Below, in pieces: positions 1-5,536 of a DNA stretch of 5,536 nucleotides. Position 1 is the stretch's first letter, and every line of letters starts with the position of its first letter. The stretch is taken from NCBI GenBank assembly GCA_002721285.1, contig PBJU01000024.1, positions 14,929 to 20,464 of the forward strand, read 5' to 3'. The notes below the pieces were generated by a model that saw nothing but the letters and a program-made list of their open reading frames with translations, was not told where the DNA came from and ran no database searches. A program made the translations under genes and the position numbers. This stretch comes from Crocinitomicaceae bacterium (GTDB lineage: Bacteria > Bacteroidota > Bacteroidia > Flavobacteriales > Parvicellaceae).

Positions 1-309
1 GCAGCAACTTTATATGGTCCAATTAGGTTGCCAATTTTGGAAAATGATTTTAGAAACGAATATTCTGATCCTTATTGTTTGCATAATTTTAAATTGACTA
101 AGAAATTTGATAGAGGATGGAAAATGTTTATTGGATTAAGAAATGCATTTAATTTTACTCCGCCCAGCTATTCTATTTTAAGAGCTCATGATCCATTTGA
201 CCAAAACATAGATATTGACAATCCAAATAACTACACTTTTGATGCTTCCTATATGTATGCATCTTTTCAAGGTGTAAATTTGATATTTGGAGGTAGTATT
301 GTTTTTTAA
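1..309 (+). CDS. TonB-dependent outer-membrane receptor, C-terminal fragment (5' end outside the window)
   Basis: The reading frame is open from the first base and ends at TAA 307-309, giving 102 visible residues; the gene starts off the left edge. The TTG at 28-30 and the later in-frame ATGs are internal codons, not starts. The fragment resembles the last beta-strands of a TonB-dependent receptor barrel: YGPIRLP near the left edge, LTKKF then a strand resembling MFIGLRNAFNF, a TPPS...RAHDPFD loop, and a final FDASYMY...QGVNLIFGGSIVF segment. The alternating aromatic and small residues and the terminal Phe fit the C-terminal signal recognised by the outer-membrane barrel assembly machinery. 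Family knowledge: such receptors import siderophores, haem, cobalamin or glycans using TonB energy. The substrate cannot be inferred because the plug and most of the barrel are missing. The gene converges on fadE with a 1-bp gap, so it is not part of the fatty-acid operon. The family call is fairly secure; the substrate is unknown. Confidence 0.8.
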   Translation, partial: AATLYGPIRLPILENDFRNEYSDPYCLHNFKLTKKFDRGWKMFIGLRNAFNFTPPSYSILRAHDPFDQNIDIDNPNNYTFDASYMYASFQGVNLIFGGSIVF

Positions 310-322
310 TTTAAAAGCAATA
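297..322 (+). terminator. Candidate weak intrinsic terminator spanning both convergent stop codons
   Basis: Bases 297-306 (tattgttttt) pair with 313-322 (aaaagcaata) as a 10-bp stem around a 6-base loop, taattt, at 307-312. On plus-strand RNA, 302/317 is a U-G wobble and the stem can be extended outward by G296-U323 and A295-U324. The bases after the stem, 323-334, are T-rich (tttattttcttc), as expected for a rho-independent terminator of the receptor transcript. On minus-strand RNA the 302/317 pair becomes an A-C mismatch, and the bases after the stem (reverse complement of 281-296) are not U-rich, so it should work poorly for the fad operon. The stem has only one G-C pair, so stability is low and the call is tentative. 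Confidence 0.35.
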
Positions 323-2116
323 TTTATTTTCTTCAATTACCTTCTTAGCAATTTCTCTTCTTAATTTAACACTATTAAGACCACTATGTTTTGTAAATCT
401 CTTTAAACCAAGTTTCATCATCATAGACTCGTCTCCTTCAGAAATAGAGTTTATAACATCTTTCCCATGTTTGTTAATTTTATCACAACTATCATAAACT
501 AAGACTTTAAGCATTTTAAGCTGTGTGTTATAATTTTTGTAATCATCATTAGATCCAGCTTTTTGCACTCTCAAAAGAGTGGATTCACATAAATAAATAG
601 TATTTATTATATCGGCAATATTCATTAGAACCTCTTGTTCTTCACTTAGTTTTTTGCCAAATTTTTGAACTGCAGCTCCAGCAACCAGTAATAATGCTTT
701 TTTGAAGTTTTTAATATGCGTTATTTCATTTTGAATTACAGACCCATTAGTATTATTAAAATTTGGAATGCTAAGTAATTCTTTCGAAATTTCTTTGGCT
801 GGACCTAATAAGTCTATTTCTCCTTTATTTGCTTTCCTTAAAATCATACTAACTGTAAGCATTCTGTTTATTTCATTAGTTCCTTCAAAAATTCTATTAA
901 TTCTTGAATCTCTATAGGCTCTTTCAATATTTTTTTCTGCTGAATAACCCATTCCACCATGAATTTGAACTCCCTCATCTACAACAAAGTCTAAAACTTC
1001 AGAACCTATAACTTTTAAAATAGCACATTCTGGAGCAAATTCTTCAATACCTTTAAGAGTAGCTTCACCTTTTTTCATCCCACTATCTATTAATGCTTGA
1101 ATAGCATCTTCAATATTTTGAGTGGCTCTATAAGTAGCACTTTCACAAGCATATGTTCTTATGCATTGTTCAGCAATTTTGTGTTGTATGGCTCCAAATG
1201 AAGAAATAGGAGTTTTGAATTGCTCTCTTTCATTAGCATAAATAACTGATTCTGTAATACTTGATTTTGCAGCACCCATTACTCCTCCACATAATTTTAT
1301 TCGTCCAATATTTAGGATGTTAACAGCAATTTTAAATCCTTTCTCTCTTTGATATAGCAGATTTTCAACAGGTATTTTTACATCATTGAAGAATACTTGT
1401 CTAGTAGATGAACCTTTTATGCCCATTTTCTTTTCTTCAGCATTTAAAGTAATTCCATCCCTGTCTGCTTCCACTAAAAAAGCGGTTAAATTTTTATCAT
1501 CCCCAATCTTAGCAAATACAGTAAATAAATTTGCAAACCCTCCATTAGTAATCCACATTTTCTGACCATTAATAATGTAATGTTTTCCATCGTCAGTAAG
1601 TTTAGCTTTACTTTTTCCAGAATTTGCATCAGATCCTGAACTTGGTTCAGTTAAGCAATATGCTGCCTTCCATTCTCCAGTAGCTAATTTTGGAATAAAT
1701 CTTTTCTTTTGCTCTTCATTTCCATAGTATAGTAGGGGTAAGGTTCCAATTCCAGTATGGGCACCATAAGCAACAGAAAAAGAATATCCACCTCCTAATA
1801 CTTCAGTAGCTAACATAGAAGATTTAAAATCCACACCCATTCCACCATAGGCTTCTGGAACTGATAATCCAAGTAATCCTAATTCACCAGCCTTTTCCAT
1901 AAGTTTAGGCATTAGTTCAGGATGTTTCATGCTGTCTATTTTATCTATAATTGGAAATAATTCACTATTCATGAAATCTTCACACATTTGAGCAATCATC
2001 CTTTGTTCTTCATTCCATTCTTCAGGTATAAAAATATCATTAAAATCAGTTTCTTTAACTAAAAATTCGCCTCCTCTAATAGCTTTATTTTTTTTAATTT
2101 CCTTCGTTTTTTCCAT
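311..2116 (-). CDS. fadE: Acyl-CoA dehydrogenase, long form with C-terminal helical extension (FadE/VLCAD-like)
   Basis: This 601-residue FAD flavoenzyme is predicted to catalyse the first step of beta-oxidation, acyl-CoA to trans-2-enoyl-CoA, passing electrons to electron-transferring flavoprotein. The order is N-terminal helical domain (about 35-150), middle beta domain with the family signature CLTEPSSGSDA at 154-164, then the C-terminal helical domain with QIHGGMGY at 384-391 and FEGTNEI at 410-416. Glu411 aligns with the catalytic base of medium- and very-long-chain enzymes. Residues from about 440 to 601 form an extra, mainly helical region. Short-chain acyl-CoA dehydrogenases are about 380-400 residues; the extra length matches VLCAD/ACAD9 and Bacillus subtilis FadE (about 594), suggesting long-chain substrates, though chain length is inferred. 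It is unlike the roughly 814-residue E. coli FadE. The ATG lies 5 bp after the fadA stop, has no Shine-Dalgarno sequence and has A at -3. It is the last gene of the visible operon. Confidence 0.93.
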   Translation of the reverse strand: MEKTKEIKKNKAIRGGEFLVKETDFNDIFIPEEWNEEQRMIAQMCEDFMNSELFPIIDKIDSMKHPELMPKLMEKAGELGLLGLSVPEAYGGMGVDFKSSMLATEVLGGGYSFSVAYGAHTGIGTLPLLYYGNEEQKKRFIPKLATGEWKAAYCLTEPSSGSDANSGKSKAKLTDDGKHYIINGQKMWITNGGFANLFTVFAKIGDDKNLTAFLVEADRDGITLNAEEKKMGIKGSSTRQVFFNDVKIPVENLLYQREKGFKIAVNILNIGRIKLCGGVMGAAKSSITESVIYANEREQFKTPISSFGAIQHKIAEQCIRTYACESATYRATQNIEDAIQALIDSGMKKGEATLKGIEEFAPECAILKVIGSEVLDFVVDEGVQIHGGMGYSAEKNIERAYRDSRINRIFEGTNEINRMLTVSMILRKANKGEIDLLGPAKEISKELLSIPNFNNTNGSVIQNEITHIKNFKKALLLVAGAAVQKFGKKLSEEQEVLMNIADIINTIYLCESTLLRVQKAGSNDDYKNYNTQLKMLKVLVYDSCDKINKHGKDVINSISEGDESMMMKLGLKRFTKHSGLNSVKLRREIAKKVIEENKYCF

Positions 2117-2121
2117 ACTAT

Positions 2122-3303
2122 TTAATTTAATAATTCAAAAATTCCACAAGCTCCTTGTCCTGTACCAACGCACATAGTTACTGCTCCGTATTTTTGATTT
2201 CTTCTTTTCATTTCATTAAGTAATTGAACAGTTAATTTTCCTCCAGTACATCCAAGAGGATGTCCTAAAGCAATGGCTCCACCGTTTACATTTACTATTT
2301 CAGGATTTAATTTCAAACCATTTATAATTGCAACAGATTGAGAAGCAAAGGCTTCGTTTAACTCAATAAGTTCTAAATCTTTTTGTTTAAGCCCAGCCAT
2401 TTTAAGTGTTTGAGGTATTGCATAAAGTGGACCAACACCCATTATTCTTGGCGGAAGTCCTATTACTTTATAGGCAACTAGTCTAGCCATAGGTTCCAAA
2501 TTCATTTCTTTAACCATTTTTTCAGACATCATCATTACAAAAGCTGCACCATCAGAAGTTTGAGATGAATTTCCAGCTGTTACCGTACCTCCATTTTTAA
2601 AAACTGGCCTTAGTTTAGATAAGGCACTAATGCTGGTATCTTTTCTTGGTCCTTCATCTACGTTTGCAGTATATTTTTTCTCTTGACGTTCTTCATTTTC
2701 ATCCAGGAAAATATGATTTATTTCAATAGGAGAAATTTCATTTTTAAATAAGCCTTTTTCAATGGCATTATTTGCCTTTCTATGAGAATTAAAAGCAAAT
2801 TCATCTTGCATTTCTCTAGTAACATTAAATTCTTCAGCTACAGCTTCTGCTGTTAACCCCATGCCCCAGTACCACTCTGGATTTTCTTTACTAACCTTAT
2901 GATGAGGTACAATTCTCCATCCACCAAATGGAATAGGGGACATGCATTCAACTCCTCCAGCAATAATACATTCTGCAGCTCCTGATTGAATTTGGTATTG
3001 AGCTAGTGCAATACTTTGTAACCCTGATGAACAATAACGGTTAATAGTCATCCCAGGAACTTTATCTGTGTTAAGACCCATAAGTGAAATCATTCTTGCT
3101 AAATTAAGTCCTTGCTCAGCTTCTGGAGTTGCATTCCCAACTATTACATCGTCAATTCTCTCTTTATCAAGATCTGGAAAATCTTTTAGTAAATGTTGGA
3201 CCACTTGTTTGCCAAGTTCATCAGGCCTAGTAAATCGAAACATACCTTTTCCAGATTTACCAACTGCAGTTCTATAACCACCAACTATATATACTGATCT
3301 CAT
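2122..3303 (-). CDS. fadA: Acetyl-CoA C-acyltransferase (3-ketoacyl-CoA thiolase, FadA-type)
   Basis: This 393-residue cytosolic thiolase is predicted to cleave 3-ketoacyl-CoA with free CoA to acetyl-CoA and a shortened acyl-CoA, the last step of each beta-oxidation turn. The length is normal for the family and the protein appears complete. The catalytic set is present: nucleophile Cys91 in NRYCSSGLQS, NEAFA at 316-320, His348 in GGAIALGHPLGCTG, and Cys378 in CVGTGQG. The N-terminus (VYIVGGYRTAVGK) is the usual thiolase opening, which supports the ATG at 3303-3301. The gene sits 10 bp after fadN and 5 bp before fadE. The leader (ttaacaaaat) has no Shine-Dalgarno sequence. Biosynthetic acetoacetyl-CoA thiolases share the same fold and catalytic residues; the degradative role is inferred mainly from its place between the other two beta-oxidation genes. 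A complex with FadN, like E. coli FadB-FadA, is plausible but not shown by the sequence. Confidence 0.94.
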   Translation of the reverse strand: MRSVYIVGGYRTAVGKSGKGMFRFTRPDELGKQVVQHLLKDFPDLDKERIDDVIVGNATPEAEQGLNLARMISLMGLNTDKVPGMTINRYCSSGLQSIALAQYQIQSGAAECIIAGGVECMSPIPFGGWRIVPHHKVSKENPEWYWGMGLTAEAVAEEFNVTREMQDEFAFNSHRKANNAIEKGLFKNEISPIEINHIFLDENEERQEKKYTANVDEGPRKDTSISALSKLRPVFKNGGTVTAGNSSQTSDGAAFVMMMSEKMVKEMNLEPMARLVAYKVIGLPPRIMGVGPLYAIPQTLKMAGLKQKDLELIELNEAFASQSVAIINGLKLNPEIVNVNGGAIALGHPLGCTGGKLTVQLLNEMKRRNQKYGAVTMCVGTGQGACGIFELLN

Positions 3304-3313
3304 ATTTTGTTAA

Positions 3314-5536
3314 TTAATTTCTTAATATTTTACCTTTTTGTAATAGGCTTTGAATCCTTTCTAATGTTTTTCTTTCCATGCATAATTCTACAAATGCTTT
3401 ACGTTCTAAATTCAGAAGATAATCTTCAGAAACCTCTGTTAGCTGAGATAAATCACCTCCGCAAAGAACATTTCCTAATTTTTCAGAAATTAGTTGATCA
3501 TGTTCTGACATATAGTTACCAGATTTCATAGCGTTTGCTCCTGCATATACAATTCCTAGTCCTTCTTGACCAAGAGCAGTAATATCTCTTCTTTTAGTTT
3601 GTTGATTGTAGCCTTTTTCAGCCATTTTAAGACAGGTGTTTTTTGCATAGGTAATTTGATCTGTTCTAGATACAATAACCTCGTCAATACCTTTTCTTAG
3701 ATAGCCTAATTCAAAAGCTTCTTCAGCGGAACTTGATACTTTTGCTTGGCCTATGGTTAAAAATGTATCTCTAAAACGATTGATTCTCATATCTCCATTT
3801 TTAAGTTCGTCAGAAAATCTTAAAGCCATTTCCTTAGTGCCACCTCCACCAGGAATTAAACCAACTCCAAACTCTACTAATCCCATATATGTTTCCGCAT
3901 GTGCAATAACTTTATCAGCATGTAAACAAATTTCACATCCACCACCTAGTACCATTCCATGAGGAGCAGCAACTACAGGAATAGCAGAATATCTTAATCT
4001 CATAGTAGTATTTTGAAATGATTTTACCACCATGTTAAGTTCTTCAAATTCTTGTTCTGCAGCCATCATAAATATCATTCCTACATTTGCTCCTGCAGAG
4101 AAATTAGCTCCTTCATTTGATATTACAATTCCTCTATATAGGCCCTCTTCACCCATATCAATAGCCTTATTTAATGCACTTAATATACCACCTCCAATAG
4201 TGTTCATTTTAGAGTGAAATTCAACATTGATAATACCATCTCCAATTTCTTTTATTGAAGCTTCTTCATTTTTCCATACCGTTGCCTTAGCATCTAAATT
4301 CTCAAGCGAAATAACTTTTTCTAATCCAGGTATTTTTTTGCTTGTACCTTCATCCAAATCGTAATAGAATTTAATTCCATTTTCTAGAGAATAGAAACTA
4401 GTGTTTTTATTGCTATACATTTTCTCGATCCAAGAAGGAAGAGTTAAATTGGCTTTTTTAATGGCATCAATTCCATTTTTAAAACCAACAGCATCCCATA
4501 TTTCAAAAGGTCCTAGCTCCCAACCAAATCCAGCTTTCATAGCTTTATCTAACCTGAAAATTTCATTAGAAATTTCAGGGATTCTACATGCTGAATAACT
4601 AAAAAGGCCTGTAAATACCTTTCTGTAAAACTCTCCAGCTTTATCATCGCCTTCAAATAGTATTTTCATTCGTTTATGTAAATCATTAGTGCTTTTAGCT
4701 TTGGCTATAGTTTTATATTTTGGTTTTTCTGATTTGTTATAGTCAAAAGTTTTAAGATTCAACTCTAAAATTGACTTTTTACCATTTTTATCTACTGTCT
4801 TTTTGTAGAAGCCTTGTCCAGATTTACTACCAAGCCAATTATTTTTTTGCATTTTATCAATAAATGAAGGAAGTTCAAAAACAGTCTTTCTTTCATCATT
4901 TGGACAATTTGTTTTTAACCCATTAGCAACATGAATTAAGGTGTCAAGTCCTACAACATCACAAGTTCTGAATGTTGCAGATTTTGGTCTACCCATAATA
5001 GGACCAGTTAAAAAATCAACTTCACCAACCGTTAATTCCATTTGATCAACTATATGAAAAAGTTCCTGTATAGCAAACACACCAACTCTATTAGCTATAA
5101 AAGCAGGTGTATCTTTACAAAGGACAGTAGTTTTTCCTAAAATACGTTGACCAAAATCCATCATAAAATCTATAATTTCATTTTTGGTATGTTTAGTAGG
5201 GATTATTTCCAAAAGTTTTAAATATCTAGCAGGATTAAAAAAATGAGATCCGAAAAAACATTTTTTAAAATTTTCTGACCTATCATCTAGCATAGAAGAA
5301 ATTGGTATCCCAGAAGTATTACTAGAAACTAAAGAATCTTTTTTTCTGTAAATGTCTACTTTTTCAAATATTATTTTTTTTATGTCTAATCTCTCCACAA
5401 CTACTTCAATAATCCAATCACATTCGTTGATTTTATGCATGTCATCCGTAAAGTTTCCTGTTATGATGTTTTTTAATTTAGATTGTACATAAAGTGGAGC
5501 AGGCTTAGATTTTACTGCTTTTTTAAGAGCTGTATT
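3314..5536 (-). CDS. fadN: Bifunctional 3-hydroxyacyl-CoA dehydrogenase/enoyl-CoA hydratase (FadN-type), N-terminus cut by window edge
   Basis: The frame is open to the right edge, giving 740 visible residues (numbered here from the edge). The ATG at 5440-5438 is internal, since the 32 codons before it (NTALKKAVKSKPAP...) match the family. About 55-65 residues, including the GxGxxG NAD-binding loop, are missing compared with B. subtilis FadN (about 789). Predicted roles are hydration of trans-2-enoyl-CoA and NAD-dependent oxidation of 3-hydroxyacyl-CoA. Dehydrogenase residues are Ser75 (SNTSG), His98 (GSHFFNP), Glu110 (LLEII) and Asn149 (ANRVG); their spacing agrees with human HADH to within two residues. 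A second 3HCDH-like region (about 297-372, GFGWELGPFEIWDAVG) follows, then a crotonase domain (about 425-672) with FSAGAN oxyanion-hole motif at 479-484 and both catalytic glutamates, Glu535 (GGGCE) and Glu555 (LVEFG), 20 apart as in rat enoyl-CoA hydratase. This dehydrogenase-then-hydratase order is reversed relative to E. coli FadB. It is the first visible gene of the operon; its promoter is outside the window. Confidence 0.93.
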   Translation of the reverse strand, partial: NTALKKAVKSKPAPLYVQSKLKNIITGNFTDDMHKINECDWIIEVVVERLDIKKIIFEKVDIYRKKDSLVSSNTSGIPISSMLDDRSENFKKCFFGSHFFNPARYLKLLEIIPTKHTKNEIIDFMMDFGQRILGKTTVLCKDTPAFIANRVGVFAIQELFHIVDQMELTVGEVDFLTGPIMGRPKSATFRTCDVVGLDTLIHVANGLKTNCPNDERKTVFELPSFIDKMQKNNWLGSKSGQGFYKKTVDKNGKKSILELNLKTFDYNKSEKPKYKTIAKAKSTNDLHKRMKILFEGDDKAGEFYRKVFTGLFSYSACRIPEISNEIFRLDKAMKAGFGWELGPFEIWDAVGFKNGIDAIKKANLTLPSWIEKMYSNKNTSFYSLENGIKFYYDLDEGTSKKIPGLEKVISLENLDAKATVWKNEEASIKEIGDGIINVEFHSKMNTIGGGILSALNKAIDMGEEGLYRGIVISNEGANFSAGANVGMIFMMAAEQEFEELNMVVKSFQNTTMRLRYSAIPVVAAPHGMVLGGGCEICLHADKVIAHAETYMGLVEFGVGLIPGGGGTKEMALRFSDELKNGDMRINRFRDTFLTIGQAKVSSSAEEAFELGYLRKGIDEVIVSRTDQITYAKNTCLKMAEKGYNQQTKRRDITALGQEGLGIVYAGANAMKSGNYMSEHDQLISEKLGNVLCGGDLSQLTEVSEDYLLNLERKAFVELCMERKTLERIQSLLQKGKILRN

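Noticed and set aside
28..30. TTG as the start of a small 93-residue plus-strand protein
   Set aside because: The frame is open upstream to base 1, and those codons (YGPIRLP...) continue the TonB-dependent receptor pattern. It is the tail of a long gene.
3068..3277. Plus-strand 69-codon frame inside fadA
   Set aside because: It is antisense to conserved thiolase coding sequence, and its Ser/Pro-rich composition is that of a shadow frame.
3307..3531. Plus-strand 74-codon frame with a hydrophobic, membrane-like N-terminus
   Set aside because: It lies almost wholly antisense to the conserved 3' end of fadN. Its hydrophobicity is explained by the T-rich complement of Lys-rich codons, and there is no independent family resemblance.
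3753..4598. Three short plus-strand frames (3753-3962, 4032-4217, 4401-4598)
   Set aside because: All are antisense to the hydratase and linker regions of fadN, with low-complexity Ser/Pro/Ile composition and no recognisable domain.
5438..5440. ATG as the start codon of the bifunctional dehydrogenase/hydratase gene
   Set aside because: The frame stays open to the right edge, and the 32 upstream codons encode sequence typical of the family's NAD-binding domain. Starting here would remove the whole dinucleotide-binding loop, so the true start is outside the window.
1..5536. Possible mobile element, CRISPR array, RNA gene or defence system
   Set aside because: I saw no transposase or integrase, no regularly spaced repeats and no tRNA- or rRNA-like sequence by reading. 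The coding sequence is nearly continuous and fully explained by the receptor and the three beta-oxidation genes.

Overview
The window is AT-rich (roughly one third G+C by eye) and looks like a chromosomal segment of a member of Bacteroidota, most likely class Flavobacteriia. Three things point there: a TonB-dependent receptor C-terminus of the Flavobacteriia type (TPPS...RAHDPFD, then FDASYMY...QG, ending in Phe), gene starts preceded by A/T-rich leaders with no Shine-Dalgarno sequence, and the protein-level character of the fatty-acid genes. Genus or species cannot be read from this sequence.

Layout, left to right. Positions 1-309 (+ strand) hold the last 102 codons of a TonB-dependent outer-membrane receptor whose body lies off the left edge. 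Facing it tail to tail, with one base between the stop codons, is a tightly packed minus-strand cluster that fills the rest of the window. In transcription order (right to left) it reads: a bifunctional 3-hydroxyacyl-CoA dehydrogenase/enoyl-CoA hydratase (fadN type, 5' end cut by the right edge), a 10-bp gap, an acetyl-CoA C-acyltransferase (thiolase, fadA), a 5-bp gap, and an acyl-CoA dehydrogenase with a long helical C-terminal extension (fadE). An imperfect hairpin spans both facing stop codons and is followed by a T-rich stretch on the plus strand; it may terminate the receptor transcript.

Together the three enzymes cover all four reactions of one turn of fatty-acid beta-oxidation: dehydrogenation (FadE), hydration and 3-hydroxy oxidation (FadN), and thiolytic cleavage (FadA). 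Gene order and the dehydrogenase-first, hydratase-last domain order match the fadNAE operon of Bacillus subtilis rather than E. coli fadBA. All catalytic residues that can be checked are present, so the pathway appears functional. The promoter, any regulator and any acyl-CoA synthetase would lie beyond the right edge.

There is no intergenic stretch longer than 10 bp, and I see no RNA genes, mobile elements, CRISPR arrays or integration signatures. This is an ordinary metabolic region. I found no sign of a previously undescribed system; the findings are modest points of organisation.
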